Shown here: piece after piece, positions 54,016 through 62,477 of the stretch | Layout: every line of letters starts with the position of its first letter | Numbering within the stretch: position 1 is the first letter of the stretch | NCBI GenBank assembly: GCA_015075165.1 | Contig: JABTUY010000002.1 | Span: 310,001-374,000 of the forward strand | Source: Ideonella sp. | GTDB lineage: Bacteria; Pseudomonadota; Gammaproteobacteria; Burkholderiales; Burkholderiaceae_C | Length of the DNA stretch: 64,000 nucleotides | Reading direction: 5' to 3' | Translations under genes and position numbers: made by a program | Notes under the pieces: generated by a model | Seen by the model: the letters and a program-made list of their open reading frames with translations, nothing else | What the model was told of the DNA's origin: nothing | Databases searched by the model: none

Positions 54016-54224
54016 CGGGCCTGCTCCGAAGCGGTGGCTCGGCCGACAGTGTCGCGCGGATCGTGCGCCAGCCCCGGCTCGGCCAGGCGCGCGTGCAACT
54101 CACCCACCAGCGACGACGGCAGCCGCGCGGTGAAGAAGCGCAGCATCGCCGCCACCGCGAGCGAGGCGTGCTCGCGCGGCAGTTCGGCGTCGCGCGCGAC
54201 GGCCTCGATCAGTTCATCGACCAC
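54012..54224 (-). CDS. Small DUF2267-like protein, coupled to the response regulator
   Basis: A 70-residue frame from GTG at 54224, with AAGGG six bases upstream. The sequence VVDELIEAVARDAELPREHA and then FFTARLPSSLVGELHARL is the helical pattern of DUF2267-type proteins (a repeat ending in a LP..L..L.. turn). Its stop overlaps the response-regulator ATG, indicating translational coupling. It shares the divergent promoter region with the kinase gene. Function is unknown; a modulator of the two-component system is a guess. Confidence 0.55.
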   Translation of the reverse strand: MVDELIEAVARDAELPREHASLAVAAMLRFFTARLPSSLVGELHARLAEPGLAHDPRDTVGRATASEQAR

Positions 54225-54293
54225 GGCGGCCCTTCGACCAACGGCAGCGCCCGCGCTCTGCGCGTGGGCACCGACGGCTGCCAGAATGCTTGC

Positions 54294-56135
54294 ATGCCGC
54301 ACAGCGTAGACCCGACCCGCGGCGTCGCGGCAGTGCCGACCGGCACTATCGGCGGCGCGGCCGAGCGGTGGTGGGCGCGCGCCGATCCGCGCCGCCATCT
54401 CGCGGCGGCGATCGGCTGGGCGGTGCTGGCGCTGGTGGCGCTGGCATCGCTGGTCGCCGCGAGCCTGGCGGCGGCCACCGCCGAGCGGCGCGCGAAGGCC
54501 GATACGCAGGGGCTGATCGCGCAGTTCGCGGTGCAGATCCACGACGGCCTCGGCATGAACCTGCAGACGCGGCTGTCGATCCTGCGTGCCACTGCGGCGC
54601 AGATCACCGCGTCGCGAGACCGTGGCAACGCTGCGCTGCGCCGTCACCTGGAGGCGGTGCAGGCGCAGTTCCCCGAGTTCGCCTGGGTCGGTGTGGCCGA
54701 TGCCGAGGGCCGTGTCATCGCCGCCACCGGCGGCGAGTTCGAGGGCCGCGATGTGTCCGGGCGTGCGTGGTTCCAGCAAGGGCGTCACAGCGCGCTGCTC
54801 AGCGGCGTGCTCGATGCGGTGCCCGATCGCCTGCTGCCGCCCGATGGCCGACCGCTGCGCTGGATCGACGCGGCGGCGCCGATCGGCGACGGCCGCGAGC
54901 GCGGGGTCGGCGTGATCGGTGCGCGGCTGTCGTATGCGTGGATCGAGCAATTGCAGCACCAGTTGCTCGGCGCGCTCGACACGCAGCGCAACCTGCAGCT
55001 GATCGTCGCCGGCAGCGACGGCGTCGTCGCCAGCGGGCTGCCGGCGTGGCGTGGCCGGCCGCTGGCGCAGCTCGACCTCGGCGAGGCAGGTCGCTACCTC
55101 GTCGGCCGCCATGGCGGGCGCGGCGGGCAAGGCCTCGACTGGACGGTCGTCGTGCGCCAGCCGGCCGATGCCGCGCTCGCCGCGGCGCACGATACGCGGC
55201 GCTGGGTGTTCCTCGTGGTGCTGCTGGCCGGCATCACCGCGGCGCTGGCCTCGGTGGCCGCGACGCGCGCGTTGACGCGCCGCCTCGCGTTGCTGGCCGA
55301 AGGCGCGCACGCGGTGCGCAGTGGCGAGCGCGCCGAGCTGGCGACGCCCGCCGGCGACGACGAGATCGGTCGTATCGGCGCTGCGTTGGCCGAGCTGGTG
55401 CGACATCTGCAGCGCGAGAAGCAGGCGCTGGCCACGCTGAACGCCGAGCTCGACCAGCGCGTGGCCGACCGTTCGGCACGCATCGAGCGGCTGGCTGCCG
55501 AAAGCCGCCGCGCGGCGGTGACGCGCGAGCGCCTGCGCCTGGCACGCGACCTGCACGACACGCTGGCGCACTCGCTGATGGCGCTGCTGACGCAGATTCG
55601 CCTGGTGCGCAAGTTGCGCCCGCGCATGGCCGAGGCCGAACTCGAGGCCGAGCTGGCGCAGGCCGAGGCCGTGGCCGCCAACGGCCTGGCCGAGGCGCGC
55701 GCGGCAATCGCGCAGGTGCGCCACAACAGCGTGCAGGATGTCGGCCTCGGCGCGGCGCTGGGCGAACTGCTGCAGCGCTTTCACGAGCGCAGCGGCGTGC
55801 AGGCCGAGCTGCATGCCGACCCGGCCGCCGCGGCGATGGCCGACGACCGCGCCGAGACCGTGTTCCGCATCGTCGAGGAGGCGCTGCACAACGTCGAGCG
55901 CCATGCGATGGCGCGGCACGTGCACGTGGCGCTGCGCGAGCTGCAAGCCGGTGCCGACGCGCGGCGCCGCGTGACGGTGCGCGACGATGGCCGCGGCTTC
56001 GACCCCGGCGCGCCGCGACCGGGCCACTACGGGCTGATCGGCATCCGCGAACAGGCGGCGTTGATCGGCGCCGCGCTGGCGATCGACAGCACGCCGGGCA
56101 ACGGCACCTGTGTTGCGCTGGAGTTCGCGGCCTGA
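54294..56135 (+). CDS. Sensor histidine kinase, NarX-like (HisKA_3)
   Basis: A 613-residue membrane kinase. It has membrane helices at about 38-62 and 304-322, with a periplasmic PDC/Cache-like sensor of about 240 residues between them, a HAMP domain, a coiled coil and a HisKA_3 domain with phospho-His421 (ARDLHDTLAHSL). The C-terminal ATPase has EEALHNVERHA and DDGRGFDPG. It should phosphorylate the divergently encoded LuxR-type regulator. Cache sensors bind small organic ligands; the ligand here is unknown. Confidence 0.87.
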   Translation: MPHSVDPTRGVAAVPTGTIGGAAERWWARADPRRHLAAAIGWAVLALVALASLVAASLAAATAERRAKADTQGLIAQFAVQIHDGLGMNLQTRLSILRATAAQITASRDRGNAALRRHLEAVQAQFPEFAWVGVADAEGRVIAATGGEFEGRDVSGRAWFQQGRHSALLSGVLDAVPDRLLPPDGRPLRWIDAAAPIGDGRERGVGVIGARLSYAWIEQLQHQLLGALDTQRNLQLIVAGSDGVVASGLPAWRGRPLAQLDLGEAGRYLVGRHGGRGGQGLDWTVVVRQPADAALAAAHDTRRWVFLVVLLAGITAALASVAATRALTRRLALLAEGAHAVRSGERAELATPAGDDEIGRIGAALAELVRHLQREKQALATLNAELDQRVADRSARIERLAAESRRAAVTRERLRLARDLHDTLAHSLMALLTQIRLVRKLRPRMAEAELEAELAQAEAVAANGLAEARAAIAQVRHNSVQDVGLGAALGELLQRFHERSGVQAELHADPAAAAMADDRAETVFRIVEEALHNVERHAMARHVHVALRELQAGADARRRVTVRDDGRGFDPGAPRPGHYGLIGIREQAALIGAALAIDSTPGNGTCVALEFAA

Positions 56136-56349
56136 CGCGGCAGCCGGCTGCCCCGCCAGCCTGCCGCAGCAGCCGGCCGCGCACCGCGCCGCCGTGCGCG
56201 CCGCGATTCGTGACCAATAGCCTGCCCGCACGATGACCGCCGGCACTGGAGACGTGCCCGTGCGCTGCCTACATTGAGTGGCATCGGTGTCGCAAGCGGT
56301 TGCGTCCGCACGCCGACCCGGATGACCACTCGCTGCAAAGGAGCCGCTC

Positions 56350-56820
56350 ATGTCCTGGAACCTCACCCCGCGTCGCGCCGCGCTCGGCGCGCTCACCACC
56401 GTCGCGCTGGCCGCCGTGGCCGCGTTGCCGGTGCAGGCCAAAGACCTCGTCGCGCCGCGGACGGTCGACGGCACCACCTACATCAACGGCGGCATCGGCC
56501 AGAACGAAACGACCTACATGCGCCGGATCGCCAAGGAGTGGCCGCTGCGCATGACCTTCTCGCAACGCAAGGACGACGAGTTCATCGCCAACGTGAACCT
56601 GAAGGTCACCGATCACACCGGCGCGACCGTGCTTGCGCTGCCCGGCGCCGGCCCGATGACCTACGCCAGGCTGCAGCCCGGCAAGTACCGCGTCACCGCC
56701 AGCTTCGACGGCAAGACCGAGGTGCGCGAGGTCGCGCTCGACGGCAAGGCCGGCACCGACCTGTACTTCCACTGGAAGTCGATGCCGGCCGAGGCCAAGC
56801 CTGCGGCTGGCAACGGCTGA
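56350..56820 (+). CDS. Secreted carboxypeptidase-regulatory-like domain protein
   Basis: A 156-residue exported protein with a signal peptide (about 1-30, cut near VQAKD). The mature part contains a beta-sandwich repeat of the carboxypeptidase-regulatory or transthyretin-like type (VNLKVTDHTGATVLALPGAG, LQPGKYRVTASFDGKTEVRE). Similar small periplasmic proteins are common in Burkholderiales and have no assigned role. A Shine-Dalgarno AAAGGAG lies just upstream of the start. Confidence 0.7.
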   Translation: MSWNLTPRRAALGALTTVALAAVAALPVQAKDLVAPRTVDGTTYINGGIGQNETTYMRRIAKEWPLRMTFSQRKDDEFIANVNLKVTDHTGATVLALPGAGPMTYARLQPGKYRVTASFDGKTEVREVALDGKAGTDLYFHWKSMPAEAKPAAGNG

Positions 56821-56853
56821 GCGTCGACCTGACACCGCACTCGGTGCACGATC

Positions 56854-57396
56854 ATGCTGCCCCGGTTCGAGCGAATCGCGCGTCGCAGGTGTCGCGCTCG
56901 CCCGCCGCAGGGTTCGTTGCGTGGCGCGCTGGCCGCCGCGCTTGGCGTCACGCTTTGGCTGGCTGCCGTACCGGCGGGGCAGGCGCAGCAGGTGATGCGA
57001 TGGCGGCAGCCCGACGGCACAACCGCCTACTCGGTGATGCCGCCGGCCGCCGGTGCCAGCGCCGTGCGTGAGGTGCATCTGGCTGCAACGCCCGCGTCGG
57101 CAGTCGTGCGAAGTCCGGCGGCTGTACACGAACTGACCGGCGCCACGCCGAGCGAACTGCGTGATGCCGACGCCAAGGTGGCGCGTGCGCACGACGCCCT
57201 CGCGCAGGCCGAGCAGGCGGTACGCGCCGGACAGGAACCGCTGCCCGGCGAGCGCCAGCGTCTCGTCAACGGCCACAGCCGTCTGACGAGTGCGTACTTC
57301 GATCGCATTGCCGCGCTCGAGAGCGCGGTGGCCCGCGCGCGGGCCGAGTTGCGCGCGGCGCAGTCGCAGCGCGCAGCGCTCGAAGCTGCCGACTGA
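56854..57396 (+). CDS. DUF4124-like exported protein with coiled coil
   Basis: A 180-residue protein. After a basic N-terminus and a signal-type hydrophobic segment (about 28-45) comes VMRWRQPDGTTAYSVMPPAA, a variant of the DUF4124 pattern (YKW.D..G...YSD.PP). The C-terminal half is helical and Ala/Arg-rich with coiled-coil character. The family is periplasmic and uncharacterised. It follows the previous gene by 33 bp and may be cotranscribed. Confidence 0.65.
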   Translation: MLPRFERIARRRCRARPPQGSLRGALAAALGVTLWLAAVPAGQAQQVMRWRQPDGTTAYSVMPPAAGASAVREVHLAATPASAVVRSPAAVHELTGATPSELRDADAKVARAHDALAQAEQAVRAGQEPLPGERQRLVNGHSRLTSAYFDRIAALESAVARARAELRAAQSQRAALEAAD

Positions 57397-57532
57397 CGCT
57401 TCCGGCCGATGGCCGGGTGGCGGCGCGCCGCGCGCCCGCCCGCGCACAATGCAGCGTCCGCCGCTGCACGCCGTGCGGCTATACGGTGCCAGTCGACACG
57501 CATGAGCCCCTGCGCATGACGCCCCCCGTCGC

Positions 57533-58096
57533 ATGATCGGCATCGACCATGCCACCTGGCAGGCCTGGCTGCACCACTATGGCTACGCCGTCGTGCTGCT
57601 GGGCAGCCTGGTCGAGGGCGAGACGCTGCTGCTGCTCGGCGGCGCCGCCGCGCGGCACGGCGAACTGGCGTGGTACGCGGTGGTGGCGGTCGGTGCGTTC
57701 GGCGGTTGGCTCGGCGACCAACTGCTTTTTGCGCTCGGGCGCTGGCGCGGCCGAGCATGGCTGCACCGGCGACCCGCTGCGCAGGCGCACGCGCAGCGCG
57801 TGCTGCACTGGATCGCGCGCCATCCCGACACGGCCGTGGTCGGCGTGCGCTTCGTCTACGGCATGCGGCTGCTGGGGCCGGCGGTGATCGGCATGTCCGG
57901 CGTGCCGGTGGCGCGCTTCATGGTCGTCAATGCGCTGGGCGCGCTGGTCTGGGCCAGCCTGTGGGTCACGCTCGGGGGCTTGGCGCAGCGCGCGGCGCAC
58001 GCCTGGATCCGCTCGACGCATCCGTGGCTGCTGGGCATCGCGGTGCTGGTCGCGGCGCTGGCAGCGTTGTTCGCCTGGCGCAGCCGCGGCTCGTGA
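57533..58096 (+). CDS. DedA-family membrane protein
   Basis: A 187-residue inner-membrane protein with the DedA/VTT pattern: reentrant ENL-like segment LLGSLVEGETLLLLGG, GGWLGDQLLFALGRW and RFVYGMRLLGPAVIGMSGVP. DedA proteins are linked to undecaprenyl-phosphate or phospholipid flipping and to envelope homeostasis. The glutamate and arginine important in the family are retained. It is monocistronic. Confidence 0.82.
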   Translation: MIGIDHATWQAWLHHYGYAVVLLGSLVEGETLLLLGGAAARHGELAWYAVVAVGAFGGWLGDQLLFALGRWRGRAWLHRRPAAQAHAQRVLHWIARHPDTAVVGVRFVYGMRLLGPAVIGMSGVPVARFMVVNALGALVWASLWVTLGGLAQRAAHAWIRSTHPWLLGIAVLVAALAALFAWRSRGS

Positions 58097-58150
58097 GCGC
58101 GTCGGGTCGCTCCCGAGCGCGAATCGCGCTGTGGCGATGGCTGGCGCGCG

Positions 58151-58381
58151 CTACAGCGCCGCGGCCCAAATCAGTGCCATCGTGGCCGCGACCAGCACCG
58201 CCGTCAGCGGCACCACCAGCGGCAACCAGCGCAGCGCCTGCGGGTCGAGCGACAGCGGCACGGCCGCGGGTTCGATTGGCGCCGGCGGCTGCACCTGCGC
58301 ATCGAGCCAGGCGCGCAGCCGCGCGCGGGCGGCTTCGTCGCGTTCGAGCAGTTCGATCGGTGTGCGTTCGAGCGTGAGCAT
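58151..58381 (-). CDS. Small tail-anchored membrane protein
   Basis: A 76-residue protein whose ATG at 58381 is preceded by a strong AGGAGG. The first half is soluble and acidic/basic (LTLERTPIELLERDEAARAR). The last 25 residues form one membrane helix (LPLVVPLTAVLVAATMALIW). I recognise no family. The good ribosome site and clean topology support a real gene. Confidence 0.55.
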   Translation of the reverse strand: MLTLERTPIELLERDEAARARLRAWLDAQVQPPAPIEPAAVPLSLDPQALRWLPLVVPLTAVLVAATMALIWAAAL

Positions 58382-58643
58382 GTGGGCCTCCTGAGGCAGT
58401 GCCGTCGTTCGTGGCGGCATGCCAAGAGGCTGCGCGCGCCGCCGCGCGCCGGCCAGTGCAGGCCGTCACCGCGTGGTCACCGCGTGTCGGTGCAGCGATG
58501 ACGAACGGCACGGGCGCACCGGGCCCGTGCGTCGTGACGACGCGATGACGCTTGCCACTGGGTGCGGCGGGGCCGGCTTTCTACAGTGGCTTCGACCGGC
58601 AAACCACTGTCGCCCATCGCAACCACCACAAGGAGACCCGACC

Positions 58644-59165
58644 ATGAACCAGGCCGACATCGCCGTCGCCGTCTACGACTCGCACCTGCAGGCCGAGGAC
58701 GCCGTGCACCGGCTGGCCAAGGCCGGCTTCGACATGAGGACCATTTCGATCCTCGGCAAGGACTATCACAGCGAGGAGCACGTCGTCGGCTACTTCAACC
58801 TCGGCGACCGCGCGCGCTTCTTCGGCAAGCTGGGCGCGTTCTGGGGTGGCCTGGCCGGCGTGCTGTTCGGCTCGGCGCTGATGTTCGTGCCGGTGCTCGG
58901 CCACGTGGTCGTGCTCGGCCCGATCGCTGCGACCATCGCTGGCGGCCTGCAAGGCGCCGTGCTCGGCGGTGGTGGCGGCGCGCTGGTGGGTGCGCTCACC
59001 GCGATCGGCGTGCCGAAGGACTCGGTGCTGCGTTACGAGACGGCGCTGAAGGCCGACAAGTTCCTGCTCATCGTGCACGGAGGCGGCGACGCCATACGCC
59101 GTGCGCGCGAGCTGCTCGCCGCGGCCGGCAGCCACGACGTGCAGGCGCACCGCGGCACCGCCTGA
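58644..59165 (+). CDS. Low-complexity membrane stress protein (DUF1269/general-stress-like)
   Basis: A 173-residue protein. The N-terminal part (VAVYDSHLQAEDAVHRLAKA, GFDMRTISILGKDY) resembles the ferredoxin-like fold of general stress protein 17M. A glycine-rich hydrophobic centre (about 62-122) is like a DUF1269 glycine-zipper, and a second alpha/beta piece ends the protein. Such proteins sit in or near the membrane and are stress-induced. AAGGAG precedes the start at 58644. Confidence 0.68.
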   Translation: MNQADIAVAVYDSHLQAEDAVHRLAKAGFDMRTISILGKDYHSEEHVVGYFNLGDRARFFGKLGAFWGGLAGVLFGSALMFVPVLGHVVVLGPIAATIAGGLQGAVLGGGGGALVGALTAIGVPKDSVLRYETALKADKFLLIVHGGGDAIRRARELLAAAGSHDVQAHRGTA

Positions 59166-59174
59166 GCTCGCCGG

Positions 59175-59699
59175 ATGCGTTCGACCGATCACGCCCGCAC
59201 CCCAACCGTGAAGACCACCCACCGCGTGAGGATCGCGCTCGCCGCGGGCGCCGCGCTGCTGCTGGGCGCGTGCGCCACCACCGGCATGGGCGGCGGCGAA
59301 CTGGCGCGCAAGGGCAAGGCCGATGCGCCGGTGCTGTTCACGTGGAAGAGCGACGACGGCGGCCTCACCGGCACCATGACCGCCGCGCTGCCCGGTGCCA
59401 CCTACAAGGGCGGCTTCTTCCAGATCACGCAGCAGACGCGGCGCGAGCTGATCGCGCCGCTGTGGAACGGCTGGATGCCGGCGTGGAGCGACTGGCCCTA
59501 CTGGGGCCCGCTCGGCCCGTACGACATCACCCAGTTCATCACCCGCTACAGCGGCAAGGTGGTGGCCAACCTGCACACCGATGCGGGCCAGCGCATGCGC
59601 TGCCGGCTGCACCTGGTGGTGCCGGCGCGCGGCATGGCCGGCGGCGGCGACGGCGAGTGCCAGCTGCAAGGCGGTGGCACCGTGCACGCGAAGTTCTGA
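59175..59699 (+). CDS. Lipoprotein of unknown function
   Basis: A 174-residue protein whose signal sequence ends with the lipobox LLGAC (Cys33). The mature part has an Asp/Gly-rich beta pattern (WKSDDGGLTGTMTAALPGAT) and a Trp-rich middle (PLWNGWMPAWSDWPYWGPLG), likely a small beta-barrel or sandwich. No family recognised. An in-frame start 12 codons downstream (GTG near 59208) would give a more typical lipoprotein signal length. It precedes the Rieske gene. Confidence 0.6.
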   Translation: MRSTDHARTPTVKTTHRVRIALAAGAALLLGACATTGMGGGELARKGKADAPVLFTWKSDDGGLTGTMTAALPGATYKGGFFQITQQTRRELIAPLWNGWMPAWSDWPYWGPLGPYDITQFITRYSGKVVANLHTDAGQRMRCRLHLVVPARGMAGGGDGECQLQGGGTVHAKF

Positions 59700-59711
59700 A
59701 AGCTCCAGGTG

Positions 59712-60335
59712 ATGAACCCGAGCACATCCCTGACCCACCCCGCCGTCGCACACGATGATGGCCCCGACGCGGCGCGGCGCCGCATCCTGCGCAACGCCAC
59801 CGGCCTCATGGGCGCCGCCGGCCTGGTGGCGACCGCGGTGCCGTTCGTCTCGAGCTTCGAGCCGTCGGCGCTGGCGCGCGCGCGCGGCGGGCCGGTGCAA
59901 GCCGACGTGTCGACGCTGGCGCCGGCCGAGCTGCGCATCGTCGCGTGGCGCGGTCAGCCGGTGTGGCTGATGCGGCGCACCGAGGCGATGGTGCGCGCGC
60001 TGCAGGCACCGAACAGCGACCTCGTCGATCCGCGGTCCTTGCGCTCCGAGCAGCCGGACTCGTGCCGCAACGCCACGCGCTCGATACGGCCCGAGCTGTT
60101 CGTGGCGGTGGGCATCTGCACGCACCTCGGCTGCTCGCCGAAGCTGCGGCTCGACGACGCCGCGCTGAACAACGAACTGCACGCGCCGGGCGGCTTCCTG
60201 TGCCCGTGCCACGGCTCGCGCTTCGACCTCGCGGGTCGCGTGGTGAAGGACGTGCCGGCGCCGACCAACCTCGTGATCCCCGACTACCACTTCACGTCGG
60301 CCACGACGCTGCAGATCGGCGAGAGCACCGAGTAG
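59712..60335 (+). CDS. petA: Rieske iron-sulfur protein (bc1-type), orphan
   Basis: A 207-residue ubiquinol-cytochrome c reductase iron-sulfur subunit. The Tat-type N-terminus ARRRILRNATG leads a membrane anchor (about 28-48). The [2Fe-2S] ligands lie in CTHLGC (Cys136, His138, Cys141) and CPCHGS (Cys164, Cys166, His167). It normally works with cytochrome b and c1, but petB and petC are not adjacent; a lipoprotein and an ABC exporter flank it. It may be a second Rieske paralogue. Confidence 0.88.
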   Translation: MNPSTSLTHPAVAHDDGPDAARRRILRNATGLMGAAGLVATAVPFVSSFEPSALARARGGPVQADVSTLAPAELRIVAWRGQPVWLMRRTEAMVRALQAPNSDLVDPRSLRSEQPDSCRNATRSIRPELFVAVGICTHLGCSPKLRLDDAALNNELHAPGGFLCPCHGSRFDLAGRVVKDVPAPTNLVIPDYHFTSATTLQIGESTE

Positions 60336-60338
60336 ACG

Positions 60339-62477
60339 ATGAATGCGCCCCGCCTGGCCGCGCTGCGCGGCGCCGCACACGCACTGGCCGACGGCTGGAC
60401 GCTGGCGGCGCCGTTCTGGCGCGCGCGCGGCCAGCGCCGCGCATGGGTGCTGCTGGCCGCTGTGGTGGGGCTGACGCTGGCCACCGTGTGGCTCAACGTG
60501 CGCTTCAACCGCTGGAACAACGCCTTCTACGACGCGCTGCAGAACCACGACATGCCCGGCTTCTGGCACCAGCTCGGCGTGTTCGGGGTGCTGGCGGTGC
60601 TGTTCATCGTGGCCGCGGTGTATCGGCAGTACCTGCAGCAGGTGCTGTTCATCCGCTGGCGCACCTGGCTCACCGAGCGGCTGTCGCACGGCTGGCTGCA
60701 ACCCGGCACCGCATACCGCGTCGGCGCCGCCGGCGCGCCGGTGCCGGTGGACAACCCCGACCAGCGCATCGCCGAGGATGCCCGCGGCTTCGTCGCGTCG
60801 ACGCTCGACCTCAGCCTCGGCGTGCTCAACGCCAGCGTGACCTTGGTGTCGTTCGTCGGCATCCTGTGGGGCCTGTCGGGCAGCCTGGTGCTGCACGGTT
60901 ACTCGGTGCCCGGCTACATGGTGTGGGTTGCGCTCGTCTACTCGCTGCTCGGCAGCGGGCTCGCGCACCGCCTGGGTCGCCCGTTGATCGGCCTGAGCGG
61001 CGAGCAGCAGAAGGTCGAGGCCGACTTCCGCTACGCGCTGGTGCAGGTGCGCGACCACGCCGAGGCGATTGCGCTGGCGCGCGGCGAGCGGCGCGAAGGC
61101 GCGCGACTGTGCGACCGCTTCGAAGCCATCCGCGCCAACTGGACGGCGCTGATCCTCACCACCAAGCGGCTGACGTGGTTCTCGGCCGGCTACGGGCAGG
61201 TGGCGATCGTGTTCCCGATCCTGGCCGCGGCGCCGCGCCACTTCAGCGGCGCGATCCAGCTCGGCGGCCTGATGCAGATCGCGCAGGCGTTCGGCCAGGT
61301 GCAGGGCGCGCTGAGCTGGTTCATCGGCGCGTACCCGCAACTGGCCGACTGGCGCGCCACCGTCAACCGCCTGACGCGCTTCGACGCCGCCTGCGACGAC
61401 GACCTGCGCGCCGCGCACGCGCCGGTCATCGAGCGCGGCGCGCCGGCGGGCGAAGTGCTGCGCATCGACTCGCTGGTGCTCGCGACGCCCGATGGCGCGA
61501 CGATCGCGCGGCTGCCGCCGGCGCGCTTCGAGAGCGGCGGCCGCGTGCTGATCCAGGGCCCCTCGGGCGCGGGCAAGAGCTCGCTGCTGCGCGCGCTGGC
61601 CGGCGTCGCGCGCAACGGCAGCGGCCGCATCGTGCTGCCCGCGGGCACCGAGCTGATGTTCGTGCCGCAGCGCCCCTACCTGCCCGAGGGCACGCTGCGC
61701 GAGGCGCTGGCGTATCCGGCCGACCCGGCGGCGTTCGACACGCCGGCGCTGGTGCAGGCGCTGCAGCGCACCGGCCTCGCGCACTACGCGCTCCAGCTCG
61801 ACGAGTCCGCGCGCTGGGCGCAGCGCCTGTCGCCCGGCGAGCAGCAGCGCGTGCACTTCGCGCGCGTGCTGCTGCAGCAGCCGGGCTGGGTGTTCCTCGA
61901 CGAATCCACATCGGCATTGGACGAGGCCGCCGAGCGCGAGCTCTACGCGGCGCTGCATGCGCACTGCCCGGCCACCACCGTGGTCAGCGTCGGGCACCGC
62001 GCCAGCCTGCAGCCGTTGCACGACCAGCAATGGTCGATCCACGACGGCACGCCGAGTCGCCACGCGGTCAACGAACCGGTGGCTTTTCAACAGTGGCCAG
62101 GCGTCGCCGCCGTTCGCGCAACGGTGCGCGCGCTGAACGCCATGCAACACCAGGAGAAACGAGATGAACGAGACGAGAACGATTCGAGCGCTGCGCCAAC
62201 CGGCGCGTGCGCTCACGCTGCAGCAACGCCTGCCGCGCGAGCTGCTGCGGCCGGCCCGGCTGATTCCGCTGGCGATGCTGTCAGCGCTGGCGATCGGTGT
62301 GGCGCAGCCAGCGCACGCCGCCGCCTGCACCACCACGATCGGCGGCGTGATGTCGCTCACCGGCTCGCTCGGCGCGCTCGGGCAGGCGATCGCCAAGGGC
62401 GCGCAGCTCGGTGTGGCCGACGTCAACGCCGCCGGCGGCACCAACGGCTGCACGCTCGCGCTGTCGCTGTCGGATGA
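60339..62477 (+). CDS. ABC transporter, fused permease-ATPase (SbmA/BacA-like)
   Basis: A fused exporter. An SbmA/BacA-like membrane domain (about 30-330, RFNRWNNAFYDALQNHDMP near residue 55) is followed by an ABC ATPase: Walker A GPSGAGKSSLL near residue 407, signature LSPGEQQRV near 496, Walker B WVFLDESTSALD. Relatives are about 590-600 residues long, but this frame has 712. The last 105 codons overlap the next gene in another frame and read as Arg/Ala-rich nonsense. A frameshift or lost stop near 62060-62160 is likely. Confidence 0.8.
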   Translation: MNAPRLAALRGAAHALADGWTLAAPFWRARGQRRAWVLLAAVVGLTLATVWLNVRFNRWNNAFYDALQNHDMPGFWHQLGVFGVLAVLFIVAAVYRQYLQQVLFIRWRTWLTERLSHGWLQPGTAYRVGAAGAPVPVDNPDQRIAEDARGFVASTLDLSLGVLNASVTLVSFVGILWGLSGSLVLHGYSVPGYMVWVALVYSLLGSGLAHRLGRPLIGLSGEQQKVEADFRYALVQVRDHAEAIALARGERREGARLCDRFEAIRANWTALILTTKRLTWFSAGYGQVAIVFPILAAAPRHFSGAIQLGGLMQIAQAFGQVQGALSWFIGAYPQLADWRATVNRLTRFDAACDDDLRAAHAPVIERGAPAGEVLRIDSLVLATPDGATIARLPPARFESGGRVLIQGPSGAGKSSLLRALAGVARNGSGRIVLPAGTELMFVPQRPYLPEGTLREALAYPADPAAFDTPALVQALQRTGLAHYALQLDESARWAQRLSPGEQQRVHFARVLLQQPGWVFLDESTSALDEAAERELYAALHAHCPATTVVSVGHRASLQPLHDQQWSIHDGTPSRHAVNEPVAFQQWPGVAAVRATVRALNAMQHQEKRDERDENDSSAAPTGACAHAAATPAARAAAAGPADSAGDAVSAGDRCGAASARRRLHHHDRRRDVAHRLARRARAGDRQGRAARCGRRQRRRRHQRLHARAVAVG

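Noticed and set aside
54225-56477. Long minus-strand frame over the histidine kinase
   Set aside because: Only its last 70 codons (54012-54224) look like a real protein. The rest is the antisense of the kinase.
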